From Bremerella sp. JC817 (GTDB lineage: Bacteria; Planctomycetota; Planctomycetia; Pirellulales; Pirellulaceae), in assembly GCF_040718835.1 (NCBI RefSeq), contig NZ_JBFEFG010000267.1, positions 124,001 to 188,000 on the forward strand: 64,000 nucleotides of DNA, in the 5' to 3' direction. The position numbers and the translations under genes were made by a program. The notes beneath the pieces are model-generated. The model did no database searches, was not told the origin of the DNA, and saw only the letters and a list, made by a program, of their open reading frames with translations. Numbering within the stretch: position 1 is the first letter of the stretch; each line of letters starts with the position of its first letter. Positions 8,552 to 17,170 of the stretch are shown here, piece by piece.

Positions 8552-9219
8552 TGTCTCCCACCTCCCAACCGCTCGCCCTCGTTTGCTGTTTGATCCTGCT
8601 TGCCGCTGGTTCGTGGGGCTGCCGCCCTACCGTTAGCCCTGGCAATCCCAATTCAACCAGCCCGGTCGCTCTGTCGAACACCACTTTGCCAGAAGAGGCG
8701 GAACCTTCTGCGGATGTCACCGCCGCAGCTTCAACCGACAACCAGGCAAAGTCCGACGATCCTCGGCCTGAGGCAGCCGAGCCGGCGAAGACTCCTTCGC
8801 GAGATCCTGCCGCGCCGAAACGAGAACGCCCGACTCCCAAGCCGCAGCCTGGCAAGACGCTCGATCTGACCTTCGACGATATCAAGTTCGACATCGAACC
8901 GGATGCTAAATTCGAACGCGAAATGCTTCCCCAGGCGATCGAAGACCTGGGAGGCCAGAAGATTCGCATCGGTGGCTACATGCTGCCTGCGTTCCAGCAG
9001 CGTGACATCAAGCAGTTCGTGCTCGTCCGCGACAACATGGAATGCTGCTTCGGTCCTGGGGCCGCTCTTTACGACTGCATTCTGGTCGATATGGATGGCC
9101 GAGGCGTCGACTACACCGTCCTGCCGGTAACGGTCGAAGGGACGTTCACGGTCAAAGAGTATGTCGCCGACGGCCGACACATGGCCATCTATCATCTGCA
9201 AGGTGTGGGTGTTCGCTAA
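8551..9219 (+). CDS. DUF3299 domain protein, putative lipoprotein
   Basis: A 222-aa protein that starts with a hydrophobic segment ending in G-S-W-G-C, which could be a lipobox (C near 22). A Pro/Ala/Ser-rich linker follows (about 25-105), then a DUF3299 domain (about 120-222). The domain opens with I-R-I-G-G-Y-M-L-P and contains M-E-C-C-F-G-P-G, the counterpart of the C-C-F-G in the preceding protein. ATG at 8551 overlaps the previous stop by one base. It is the last gene of the ABC operon; the MFS gene begins 33 nt later and might be co-transcribed. The adjacent Cys pair is a candidate metal ligand or redox site. Function is unknown. Confidence 0.8.
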   Translation: MSPTSQPLALVCCLILLAAGSWGCRPTVSPGNPNSTSPVALSNTTLPEEAEPSADVTAAASTDNQAKSDDPRPEAAEPAKTPSRDPAAPKRERPTPKPQPGKTLDLTFDDIKFDIEPDAKFEREMLPQAIEDLGGQKIRIGGYMLPAFQQRDIKQFVLVRDNMECCFGPGAALYDCILVDMDGRGVDYTVLPVTVEGTFTVKEYVADGRHMAIYHLQGVGVR

Positions 9220-9252
9220 CACCTGTCCGCATTCCTCCCGAAGAGTCGCCCC

Positions 9253-10512
9253 GTGAATCAAACTTCAGCGGACATCGAAGCGACTTCGCGCGGAGCGAAT
9301 CGAAATGGTGGCCTCTGGGCGCTTGGCAACGGACTCGCCTCAACCACGCTGGTCTCATACTTCGCTCAAAGCTTGGGAGCTCAATCCGCTTCAGTCTCGT
9401 GGATTATTGCGGCTCCGAAATTGGTCGGTGTGCTGCGGTGGTTCGCACCGAACTTATTGCAGTTGGGTTTCGGCTATCGCAAGACAAGCACGGCGGCATT
9501 TTTGCTATCGACGTTCTTTCTGCTGCTGCTTCCGCTGTGTGCGGTCCCCAATTTGTGGCCCAGCGCGACGGCGGCCATTTGCGCGATTGTGGCTTGCTGG
9601 TGCCTATATCACCTGGCCGAATACTTCGGACATGTCATCTTCATTGCCTGGCTGATGCAGGGAATCCCTCCCAGTATTCGCGGCCGCTTCTTCGGGCATC
9701 GCGAACGTTGGCAAACCGCCGGCAACCTGATTGGCTATTTGTTCGCCGGAACGCTCGGTGCGATCCTTCGCAATGCGTTCGAAGTCGACATGCGGTGGAT
9801 CACTTATCCGTTTCTGGCAGTCTATGGAGCAATCGCAATCGGCGTCTCGGTGATTCCGCTGTGGTCGATCCCCGAACCGAAGACAGTCGCCCCACCGACG
9901 CACAGTTTGTGGGATGACTGGCAACACTGGTCCGGGCCTCGGGCACGCTGGTTTCTGCTTTATGGAACCTGGTTCTCGGCCGCAAACGGTTTGTTCTCGA
10001 CACTGTTGTCGATCTATCCCTATCGTGGACTCGAGGTGTCGCTATTGATTCCACTCGGGGTTGCCGCGGCAATGCGGCTTGGCCAATCGCTCATCAGCCG
10101 CCGAGTTGGCAGTACCATCGATCGCGTTGGCTGGCAGTGGGTGATGATCACCGGTCAGGTCATCACCGCCCTTGGCCCGGTGATGTTTTGCTTCGGAACG
10201 CCTGGCTACATCGCCGGCAACCTGGCCTGGATCGCTTATGCCCTTATCAACGTTGCCCTGCCAATTGCGGTGGTCGACGGCCGATCTGATCGCAGCGCCG
10301 CCCCACCACTGGCTTTGTATTTTGCATGGACCGGACTGGTGTTTGCCGCGACCGCATTAATGGGGCCTTTGGTTGCGGACTGGTTCGTCGCGACGGCCGA
10401 TCGCTCGGATCCCCATGCTTACAACTGGTATTTCATCGTCGCCACCCTGGTGCGGCTTACAGCGATTATCCCCCTTCTGATGCTCCCCGCTGAAACAACG
10501 CGATCCAAGTGA
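9253..10512 (+). CDS. MFS transporter
   Basis: Integral membrane protein of 419 aa with about 12 hydrophobic segments and a short cytoplasmic linker near 215-225, the usual MFS layout. R-G-R-F-F-G-H-R-E-R in the first half resembles the loop 2-3/loop 4-5 basic motifs of the superfamily. Start is GTG at 9253, only 33 nt after the DUF3299 gene. It is followed 42 nt later by an EboE-like gene, so a transport-plus-metabolism unit is possible. The substrate cannot be assigned. There is no clear signature of drug, sugar or nitrate porters. Confidence 0.85.
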   Translation: MNQTSADIEATSRGANRNGGLWALGNGLASTTLVSYFAQSLGAQSASVSWIIAAPKLVGVLRWFAPNLLQLGFGYRKTSTAAFLLSTFFLLLLPLCAVPNLWPSATAAICAIVACWCLYHLAEYFGHVIFIAWLMQGIPPSIRGRFFGHRERWQTAGNLIGYLFAGTLGAILRNAFEVDMRWITYPFLAVYGAIAIGVSVIPLWSIPEPKTVAPPTHSLWDDWQHWSGPRARWFLLYGTWFSAANGLFSTLLSIYPYRGLEVSLLIPLGVAAAMRLGQSLISRRVGSTIDRVGWQWVMITGQVITALGPVMFCFGTPGYIAGNLAWIAYALINVALPIAVVDGRSDRSAAPPLALYFAWTGLVFAATALMGPLVADWFVATADRSDPHAYNWYFIVATLVRLTAIIPLLMLPAETTRSK

Positions 10513-10554
10513 TACACTCAATCGCTGAGTCCTCTCCCTGTTAAAGGTAAGCGC

Positions 10555-11733
10555 ATGCCCATTCAATCGTGGACCGGCTATTGCACCAACGTTCATGCTG
10601 GTGCGAATCTCGAACAAACAGAATCCAACCTCAACAATCACGCAGCTCGCGTGCAAGAGATCCTGGGCAAGCAGCAACCGCTGGGGATTGGTTTGTGGCT
10701 TTCCAACTCGACCGCGGCAGCATTGGTCGAACCAGGCAAGCTCGATGCTTTCGACGAACATCTTCGCACGATGAAATGGATTCCCTACACGTTCAACGGG
10801 TTTCCCTTCGGCGACTTCCATAAGAACATCGTCAAGCTTGATGTCTACCTTCCGACCTGGTGGCAGACCGAACGCCTTACCTACACGAAGAACCTGGTGA
10901 CGATCCTCGATCGTCTTTTAGCACCGGGCGAAGAAGGAAGTATCTCGACGATGCCGCTGGCCTGGGGTGCCGACCAGCCAACGGAAGAACAATGGTCGCT
11001 GGCCACCAGCAATTTGCTGAACCTGGTCGATCACCTGCAACAGCTCGAACACCAAACAGGTCGGCTGATTTACATTTGCATCGAACCAGAACCAGGCTGC
11101 CTTCTCGACACGACCGAAGACGTGATCGAGTTCTTTCAGAATCGCCTTTTCCCGGCAGGCAATCCGGATCAGATTCGTCGTTACCTGCGTGTCTGCCATG
11201 ACGTCTGCCACGCAGCGGTAATGTTTGAAGATCAATCGACCGTACTCAGCAAGTATGCCGAAGCAGGCATCTTGATCGGTAAGGTGCAGATCTCTTCCGC
11301 CATCGAGATTCGCTTCGCCGATCTCAACGAAAACGAACGCCACGAGGTGCTGGCCGAGGTCGCGCAGTTCGCTGAAGACCGCTACATGCATCAGACGACC
11401 GTTCGCGACGCGGCGGGCAATCTGACTTACTACGACGATCTGCCGTTCGCCCTGGAAGCCGCCTCGCAAACGGTGCCGCAGAACGAAACCTGGCGGATCC
11501 ACTTTCACATGCCGATCTATCTCGATCAGTTCGGCCTGCTGAAAACGACTCAGGCCCACATCTTCGATTTTCTCTCCGAGATTCGCAATTATCCCGACAT
11601 TCGACACTTCGAAGTTGAAACGTATGCATGGGGCGTGTTGCCGCAGGAACTGCAGCACAACGAACTTGCCGAGGGAATCGCTCAGGAAATTCATTGGCTG
11701 CGACAGCAACTTTCCCACAGCCAGGCTCACTAG
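10555..11733 (+). CDS. eboE: EboE-like metabolite-traffic protein (TIM-barrel, xylose-isomerase-like fold)
   Basis: A 392-aa protein matching the EboE family. The N-terminal T-G-Y-C-T-N-V-H-A-G segment is followed by G-I-G-L-W-L-S, then T-F-N-G-F-P-F-G, and later I-E-P-E-P-G-C and V-C-H-D-V-C-H-A. The latter motifs give His, Glu and Asp metal-ligand candidates of a xylose-isomerase-like TIM barrel. EboE belongs to the ebo/EDB cluster, implicated in exporting a scytonemin precursor in cyanobacteria. Here none of eboA, B, C, D or F is adjacent; neighbours are an MFS transporter and a hydrolase. Biochemical activity of EboE is unknown in general. The family call is good but the role in this organism is open. 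Confidence 0.82.
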   Translation: MPIQSWTGYCTNVHAGANLEQTESNLNNHAARVQEILGKQQPLGIGLWLSNSTAAALVEPGKLDAFDEHLRTMKWIPYTFNGFPFGDFHKNIVKLDVYLPTWWQTERLTYTKNLVTILDRLLAPGEEGSISTMPLAWGADQPTEEQWSLATSNLLNLVDHLQQLEHQTGRLIYICIEPEPGCLLDTTEDVIEFFQNRLFPAGNPDQIRRYLRVCHDVCHAAVMFEDQSTVLSKYAEAGILIGKVQISSAIEIRFADLNENERHEVLAEVAQFAEDRYMHQTTVRDAAGNLTYYDDLPFALEAASQTVPQNETWRIHFHMPIYLDQFGLLKTTQAHIFDFLSEIRNYPDIRHFEVETYAWGVLPQELQHNELAEGIAQEIHWLRQQLSHSQAH

Positions 11734-11744
11734 GAACCAGCACC

Positions 11745-12431
11745 ATGCAGGCGGTCCGCAAGCGTCAGACTTCGCACGAGTTTACCTGGACAGATTCGAC
11801 CGGTAGCAAGCGAACGCTTCCGTTCTTTTGCTACCAGCCCAGTGACTTCCAGGCCGACGCCACCCTGCCGCTGCTTCTCTTTTTACATGGCGCCGGCGAA
11901 CGAGGGACTGACCTGAAGCAGGTCACCAAGCATGGCCCTCCGAAGCTGATCGATCAGGGAGAAGACTTCCCGATGATCGTCGTTTCGCCGCAATGCCCGC
12001 CGGAACAGTGGTGGGCCGATCGGGAAAACTTGGAAGGGCTGTTTCAACTGGTTCAGCACCTGCAAGACGATTTGCCCGTCGATCCCCGGCGGACCTATCT
12101 GACCGGGATGAGCATGGGTGGCTATGGCACGTTTGCGATGACCGCAGCCCATGGAGAGCTGTTTGCGGCGGTTATTCCTGTGTGCGGCGGAGGCGACGTG
12201 CTGAACCTGGGAAAGCTTCCCAAAGTTCCGCTTTGGGCTTTTCATGGTCGCGACGACGATATCGTTCCGCTGGTACGAAGCGAAGAAATAGTTGACGCCA
12301 TTCAGAAGAATGGTGGTGACGCACGGCTGACGATTTATGACAATGTCGAGCACGATAGCTGGTCGGCGACCTATTCCAACCCGGAAGTTTACGACTGGCT
12401 TCTTTCGCACGAACTACCGAAGCCCAGGTGA
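11745..12431 (+). CDS. Alpha/beta hydrolase (prolyl-oligopeptidase/esterase-like serine hydrolase)
   Basis: Serine hydrolase of 228 aa. The oxyanion-loop sequence L-F-L-H-G-A-G-E-R-G lies near 45-54, the nucleophile elbow is G-M-S-M-G-G (about 120-125), an acid is in H-G-R-D-D (about 170), and the catalytic His is in V-E-H-D-S-W. This resembles the COG4099/feruloyl-esterase-like peptidase family. It lacks a signal peptide with the ATG at 11745; earlier in-frame starts would overlap the EboE gene and add non-conserved residues. It begins 11 nt after that gene, so it is likely co-transcribed. Natural substrate is unknown. Confidence 0.88.
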   Translation: MQAVRKRQTSHEFTWTDSTGSKRTLPFFCYQPSDFQADATLPLLLFLHGAGERGTDLKQVTKHGPPKLIDQGEDFPMIVVSPQCPPEQWWADRENLEGLFQLVQHLQDDLPVDPRRTYLTGMSMGGYGTFAMTAAHGELFAAVIPVCGGGDVLNLGKLPKVPLWAFHGRDDDIVPLVRSEEIVDAIQKNGGDARLTIYDNVEHDSWSATYSNPEVYDWLLSHELPKPR

Positions 12432-12436
12432 ACTGC

Positions 12437-13219
12437 ATGTCGACTTCCGGAGAGAACCCGTACGAATCCCCCCAAGGCGAATCGCTGGCCCCTCAGCCGG
12501 CAACGGACGGCCAGAATGTGGTTCCTCTCGCAGCGGTCGATTACATGAGCTGCTTGACCCGGGTCTTTGAAAGCCCGAACTGGATCGTCAACTCGCTGCT
12601 GCTGGGGATCGCTCCGATCGTCTTTATTATTGGCCAGATGGTTTCGTTTGGCTATTTGATGGAAATGATCGCGTCGCGGGTCTATGGCAAGTCCGAAGTC
12701 TACCCCGATGTCGACCTCAATCGACTCGGTCCCTACCTGACGCGTGGTGTATGGGTCTTTCTGGCCTTCTTCGTTGCCTATTTGTGCACGATGCCAATCT
12801 CGATAATCGGCGCGGTGGTGATGATCATGACCCAGGCGATGCGAAACGAAGTGCTGATGGTCCTCGGTATGCTGTTCTACTTCGGGATGATCATACTGGC
12901 GATCTTGATCAACTTTCTGGCGATGCCACCACTGATGCTTCGCGCAGGATTTCTGGTCGACTTCTCGTCGGCGTTCGACCTGGCCTGGATCCGCGACTTT
13001 GCCCGCAAAATGTGGGTAGAGATGCTGGTAGGCGCGATCGTCTTCTCGCTGCTGGCGTGGTTGATCTTGATGGCCGGGCTGCTGCTGCTCTGCGTCGGGT
13101 ACATTCCGGCACTCGGCGTGGTGACGCTGATGGCCGCCAACTTCATCGCCCAGTTGTACCAGGTCTTCATCTACCGAGGTGGCCAACCGATTCCGTTCCG
13201 CGAATCGGCCAAGCTGTAA
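12437..13219 (+). CDS. Planctomycete membrane protein with N-terminal NPYESP motif
   Basis: A 260-aa integral membrane protein of no family I recognise. A short polar N-terminus carries E-N-P-Y-E-S-P, the motif seen at the start of many planctomycete membrane proteins. About five or six TM helices follow (near 55-80, 100-125, 130-160, 195-225 and 225-250). The ATG at 12437 was chosen over a GTG at 12428 because it places the motif near the N-terminus as in its relatives. The start region adjoins the hydrolase stop (gap 5 nt), so it is probably in the same transcript. Function unknown. Confidence 0.78.
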   Translation: MSTSGENPYESPQGESLAPQPATDGQNVVPLAAVDYMSCLTRVFESPNWIVNSLLLGIAPIVFIIGQMVSFGYLMEMIASRVYGKSEVYPDVDLNRLGPYLTRGVWVFLAFFVAYLCTMPISIIGAVVMIMTQAMRNEVLMVLGMLFYFGMIILAILINFLAMPPLMLRAGFLVDFSSAFDLAWIRDFARKMWVEMLVGAIVFSLLAWLILMAGLLLLCVGYIPALGVVTLMAANFIAQLYQVFIYRGGQPIPFRESAKL

Positions 13220-13236
13220 TTGGTCGCGCAGACAAG

Positions 13237-13863
13237 TTAACTCATGCGGCCATCTTCCGCGAGGATTGCCGATACCGGTGATGTCGCGTCGACATGAACA
13301 TCGATCGCGGCGAGATACTCAGGGCTACCACCACGCAGGTAAAACTTGTTATTCGAATAGGTCGCCACGAGAAGCGGCCCGTTGGCACATACCGCGAAGT
13401 AGATCATCGCGAAAAGTCCCAGGAAGAAAATCACGATCGGCCAGGGAGTTTCCATGACGATCGCGGTGACAATACCTGACATCGCAATCGCCAGCGAGAT
13501 GGTGAAGAACAACCAGTTCAGTCGCACTCGAGAGCTGCATGACCGGCAGAGTGAATACTCAAGCTGGCATTTCTTCCGCAAAATCAGATACACGATCAAA
13601 AAGATGATTATCTGAAAGAAGAGCAAGATATAGACGGCCGGATGGATCCAGTACAAATCCTTCTTGCGCCGCTTGCTGTTCAGCGTCTCGTGACCCTTGT
13701 CGCAGCACTTCGCACAGATTTCCGGAAGGACGATTTTCTCGCCCCCGACGATACGATTCCCCTCGACCTGATATCCATCGGGCACAACGTCAACCATCTC
13801 GCCCGTGACGGAAGGAGATGCGAACGGATTGATCGATCCAGAAGGCTGCTGTGGACTTGCCAT
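13237..13863 (-). CDS. Planctomycete membrane protein with NPFASP motif and Cys-pair (zinc-ribbon-like) elements
   Basis: A 208-aa protein of unknown function, convergent with the preceding gene. The N-terminus has S-I-N-P-F-A-S-P. A C-A-K-C-C segment (about 51-55) and a later C-R-S-C (about 106-109) could together form a four-Cys zinc site flanking the first TM region (about 75-98). Further TM helices lie near 113-135 and 140-165. The C-terminal part is soluble with a Y-L-x-G-x-x-x-E pattern. Nothing shows a catalytic role. It probably belongs to the group of planctomycete membrane proteins that share the N-P-[YF]-x-S-P start. Confidence 0.75.
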   Translation of the reverse strand: MASPQQPSGSINPFASPSVTGEMVDVVPDGYQVEGNRIVGGEKIVLPEICAKCCDKGHETLNSKRRKKDLYWIHPAVYILLFFQIIIFLIVYLILRKKCQLEYSLCRSCSSRVRLNWLFFTISLAIAMSGIVTAIVMETPWPIVIFFLGLFAMIYFAVCANGPLLVATYSNNKFYLRGGSPEYLAAIDVHVDATSPVSAILAEDGRMS

Positions 13864-14040
13864 CGGGTGGTCACCTAGGGGGACAAAATTGGACGAAGAG
13901 TCTGGATTTTATGACGTTTGCGACGCCGAATCGACACAGATTACGCCCCATCCCCATGAAATCCATCGACTGATCTGATATACCAAACTAGATTACAGAC
14001 TCAAACATTCTGAAGCCCTTTACCCGACTAAGCCCCTGCC

Positions 14041-15327
14041 ATGTCTGTCGAACTCCGAAATCGCCTGTTCGAGCAACTCGACCAGCTTGTTCTGATTGAT
14101 CCCCATACTCATATCAGTGCGCTCGATCCGTCTTCCCACACGCTGGCGGATATTCTGGGCTATCACTACTACACCGAGCTCTCGCATTCGGCAGGTATGC
14201 CGAAGGATCGGATTGAAGAAGAAGGCATTTCGCCCAAGGAAAAAGTGGGGCGTTTGATCGAAAACCTCGGTCCGATCACCAACACGATTCAATACAGCTG
14301 GTTCATCGAAATGGCTCAGAAGCTACTCGGCTTCGAGGGTGATTCGGTCGACAGCAGCAACTGGGAAGCGTTGTACGACTCGGCTGAAGCGAAGATGTCG
14401 GCCGACGATTGGACCGAAACGGTCTTCCGCGAAAGCCGCCTGGAAAGCGTCTTCCTGACCAATGATTTCGACGATCCGTTGGAAGGCTTCGACACTTCGC
14501 GTTACATCCCTTGCCTGAGAACCGACGACCTGGTCTTTCATCTGACCAATCCTCGTACGAAGGTTCGTTTGTTTGAAGCAACCGACGTCGACGTCTGCGA
14601 CGTTGCTACGGCTCGCGAAGCGATCGGCAAGCTGTTCACGCACTTTACCAGCAAGAATGCCAAGGCTTGTGCGATCTCGCTGCCTCCAAGCTTCGCTCCT
14701 GTTCATATTTCGGACGCTCGTGCCGAAACCGCACTCTCAAACGTGCTGGCCAAGGGAGAAGAAGCGGACGAAGCAGATCAACGTGCTGTCAGCAACTTCA
14801 TCTTTTGGACGTTGGCCGAAAACTGCCGCACGCACAACCTTCCGTTCGACCTGATGATCGGCGTGAATCGCAAGGTGTTCCCTGCCGGCGTGTTCCAAGG
14901 CCAAGACTTGTACGACAGCCGTGTGTCGCTGATTCAGTACAAAGATCTGCTGAACGCCTTCCCTGACGTGACCTTCCCGATCTCGGTTCTGGCCAGCGTT
15001 ACCAATCAGGAATTGGTCAGCTATTCGTGGATTTTCCCAAACGTCGTTGCCAATGGCCACTGGTGGTACAGCAACACGCCGACCTACATCCAGCAAGATT
15101 GTGCGGCTCGTCTGGAAGCGATTCCACGCACCAAGCAGATCGGTTACTACAGCGACATGTACAAGATGGAATTCGCGCTGCCGAAGTTCGCCATGTACAA
15201 GCGTGTGCTGGCGAAGGTTCTGGCCGAGAACTTCGTCATCGACCGCAACTGGTCCGAAGAAGCCGCCGTTGAACTGGGCACCCAGCTCCTGCGCGGCAAC
15301 GTGGAAACGATCTTCCACGTCGGCTAG
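14041..15327 (+). CDS. Uronate isomerase-like amidohydrolase (UxaC family relative)
   Basis: A 428-aa protein with a D-P-H-T-H metal-binding motif near residue 20, equivalent to the HxH at the start of the amidohydrolase TIM barrel. Further conserved-looking segments are G-Y-H-Y-Y, W-F-I-E-M-A-Q, L-M-I-G-V-N-R and N-G-H-W-W-Y-S-N-T-P. The layout is closest to glucuronate isomerase (UxaC), which interconverts glucuronate and fructuronate, but no other uronate genes adjoin. A different aldose or uronate-like substrate is possible. It is monocistronic, with a good terminator after it. Confidence 0.78.
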   Translation: MSVELRNRLFEQLDQLVLIDPHTHISALDPSSHTLADILGYHYYTELSHSAGMPKDRIEEEGISPKEKVGRLIENLGPITNTIQYSWFIEMAQKLLGFEGDSVDSSNWEALYDSAEAKMSADDWTETVFRESRLESVFLTNDFDDPLEGFDTSRYIPCLRTDDLVFHLTNPRTKVRLFEATDVDVCDVATAREAIGKLFTHFTSKNAKACAISLPPSFAPVHISDARAETALSNVLAKGEEADEADQRAVSNFIFWTLAENCRTHNLPFDLMIGVNRKVFPAGVFQGQDLYDSRVSLIQYKDLLNAFPDVTFPISVLASVTNQELVSYSWIFPNVVANGHWWYSNTPTYIQQDCAARLEAIPRTKQIGYYSDMYKMEFALPKFAMYKRVLAKVLAENFVIDRNWSEEAAVELGTQLLRGNVETIFHVG

Positions 15328-15349
15328 TAGCTGCTAGAGAACACAAGAA

Positions 15350-15394
15350 GGCTTTCCCGATGGATACCACCTCCCCAGGGAAAGCCCTTTTTTG
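15350..15394 (+). terminator. Intrinsic terminator of the uronate-isomerase-like gene
   Basis: A nine-base-pair stem GGCTTTCCC / GGGAAAGCC followed by a run of T, 22 nt after the stop codon. Confidence 0.85.
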
Positions 15395-16502
15395 TTTCTT
15401 GCGAGTCTCAGCGGTTCGCGACGAAGTCGAACGCGGCGACTTCCTTTTCTGTCGTCTCTAAGTTGTCCGTAACTAGCCCATCCGTGATGGTGGCTGCAAT
15501 TGCCATCCCACTAGTGCTGCATCTTCTCGGCATCCACTGACCGGCCTGCTGGCATATTTTCGGGGATCCCTGTTCGCGGGGTCTCAGGGTGGTTATCGCC
15601 GCCCCTCTTGACGGGCGACGCAGGAATTTGTTGTTCGCGTCCTAAAATTTGGCGCACCACACAAATCAACGCAACCAGTTCGCCAACAAGCACTTACAGT
15701 CTATGCCGATCGTTTTTAACCAAAAAACTGGACGCGTTCTGGACAATTTCTTGACCGCCCCGCGAACCTTTTAAAGCCGTCAGGCATCTAGCCAATATCC
15801 CCGCAGACGGCATTTTTGTCGCACGCTGGGAGAATCTTTGTTGTTGCCCGGCTGAGTTCGGCGATTTAAGATTCATGATCCTTGCACTTGGAAGGTGCTT
15901 GGATTTCAAACTTCCATTTCATAGTTCTCTCGCTGCGCGCAACTGCGTAGGAGGATGAAACAATGCGTTCCAACATCATCAACATTCGCGCCAATATTGC
16001 CGCCGTCGTCGCCCGCGTTGCCGTGGTCGCCGTTGATGTTATTCGCAATGCATCCGCCTCCGGTTTGCGCCTCTATGGCCATACATGGCAGCAGTACGGA
16101 CCGACCACGTGGTTTAAACAAACCACCGAATGTCCGGAACGTGACGTGCCATGTGATGCAATGCGATGTCTTGGCGGCAGCCTACCCGGCAGTAGCCCGT
16201 CAATGTCGCTCTCGATGCGGCTGCTACCAGTGCAGTCGCTGGGCCTCTTACCCAGAAGCTAAAGGGACAGAAAACCCGAGCCTGAATGCAAGGGTTGTCC
16301 CCGCACAATTTGCGAAGCTTCTGAGACGCTAGGCCCCCGAGAGCCCGAGTTGTCCTGCTGTGATGCGCTTATTCCTTACGCATCCGTTTCCAGGTCTCAA
16401 CTCGTCGCTTTGGGTTCCCCGTGCCGTGTGCATAGCTGTCGTTTGCCGCTTTATGCACTCTGACTTTGCCAGAACTGCCTTAGATATATACGTCTGGAAA
16501 CT
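15395..16502. other. Gene-poor 1.1-kb stretch before the ECF sigma factor
   Basis: No convincing protein gene or known RNA was found. Open frames of 60-125 codons exist on both strands, but they overlap each other and look random. The best candidate is a 99-codon frame at 15963-16262 (+) with a perfect AGGAGG 8 nt before its ATG and an alternating hydrophobic N-terminal region (residues 5-25). A frame at 15511-15693 (-) begins with a hydrophobic stretch but has no ribosome site. A 7-bp hairpin with a 4-nt loop lies at 16109-16126 (GTGGTTT / AAACCAC). RNase P, tmRNA and SRP motifs were looked for by eye and not seen. Confidence 0.5.
15963..16262 (+). CDS. Doubtful small ORF with strong Shine-Dalgarno
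   Basis: A 99-codon frame preceded by a perfect AGGAGG at 15949-15954, rare in this window. The first 30 residues are Ile/Ala/Val/Arg-rich, which could be one membrane helix; the rest is low in order and Cys/Ser/Pro-rich. Two other frames are open across the same DNA, including one starting at 15955, so it may be a leader or chance. No family recognised. Confidence 0.25.
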   Translation: MRSNIINIRANIAAVVARVAVVAVDVIRNASASGLRLYGHTWQQYGPTTWFKQTTECPERDVPCDAMRCLGGSLPGSSPSMSLSMRLLPVQSLGLLPRS

Positions 16503-17084
16503 ATGATGAACGGAAACTTGTACAACGATGATCGGGATCGGATCGAAGGTCTGGTCCTTGCTGCTCAAGACGGAGACCGGGACGCGTTCGGTCAGCTGGT
16601 TGAGATCTTCCAGCCGGTCGTTTTCGCGATCGCTTTGAAGCGTTTGCGTCACTACTGGGAAGCCCAGGAACTGGCCCAGGACGTCTTCATCCAGGCAATG
16701 CAGAAGCTGGATCAGTTGCGTGAACCGGCTGCGTTCCCAGGTTGGTTGCGTTCGATCGCTGCCCGTATGGCGATCAACCGAGCTGTTCGTCGGCCGAATG
16801 ATTTCGCGACCGAACCGGAAGCTTTGGCTTCGGTTTGCGTTGAAAACGAAACGCCGTTGCACGCCATCTTGGAAGTGGAACGCCGAGACAACCTGGCCGT
16901 GAGCATGGGTCGTTTGGGTGAACTCGACCGAGATACGCTGCACGCGTTCTACGTCGATGGACATTCGCTGCGTGAAATGAGCGACGAATTCGAGGCTCCG
17001 ATCGGAACGATCAAGCGTCGTTTGCACGTCGCCCGTAAGCGACTGGCCAAGGAGATGGAAGAACTGGAAGCGGTCGCCGTGTAG
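16503..17084 (+). CDS. ECF-type RNA polymerase sigma factor
   Basis: A 193-aa sigma-70-family factor. Region 2 lies about 20-95: A-F-G-Q-L-V-E, then the E-L-A-Q-D-V-F-I-Q-A motif of region 2.2, and W-L-R-S-I-A-A-R-M of 2.4. A short linker leads to region 4 (about 130-185), where L-R-E-M-S-D-E-F-E-A-P-I-G-T-I-K-R-R-L forms the helix-turn-helix that reads the -35 element. There is no adjacent anti-sigma gene, and no extra C-terminal domain, so regulation may be by expression or by an unlinked partner. Two ATGs lie in tandem at 16503 and 16506; either could start it. It has its own terminator. Confidence 0.93.
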   Translation: MMNGNLYNDDRDRIEGLVLAAQDGDRDAFGQLVEIFQPVVFAIALKRLRHYWEAQELAQDVFIQAMQKLDQLREPAAFPGWLRSIAARMAINRAVRRPNDFATEPEALASVCVENETPLHAILEVERRDNLAVSMGRLGELDRDTLHAFYVDGHSLREMSDEFEAPIGTIKRRLHVARKRLAKEMEELEAVAV

Positions 17085-17127
17085 GCGACATAATCCTTCC
17101 TTTCATCGAAATTGAATTGAGTTGACC

Positions 17128-17170
17128 GCGTCCCTGGGATTCTCCCTCCGAGTCCCAGGGGCGTTTTTTA
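17128..17170. terminator. Intrinsic terminator after the sigma factor, overlapping the stop of the convergent gene
   Basis: GCGTCCCTGGGA / TCCCAGGGGCG hairpin followed by T7. The convergent gene on the minus strand ends at 17168, inside the T-run. Confidence 0.8.

Noticed and set aside
15511..15693. 60-codon minus-strand frame with hydrophobic N-terminus
   Set aside because: GTG start without ribosome site, no conservation evidence, random-looking C-terminus.
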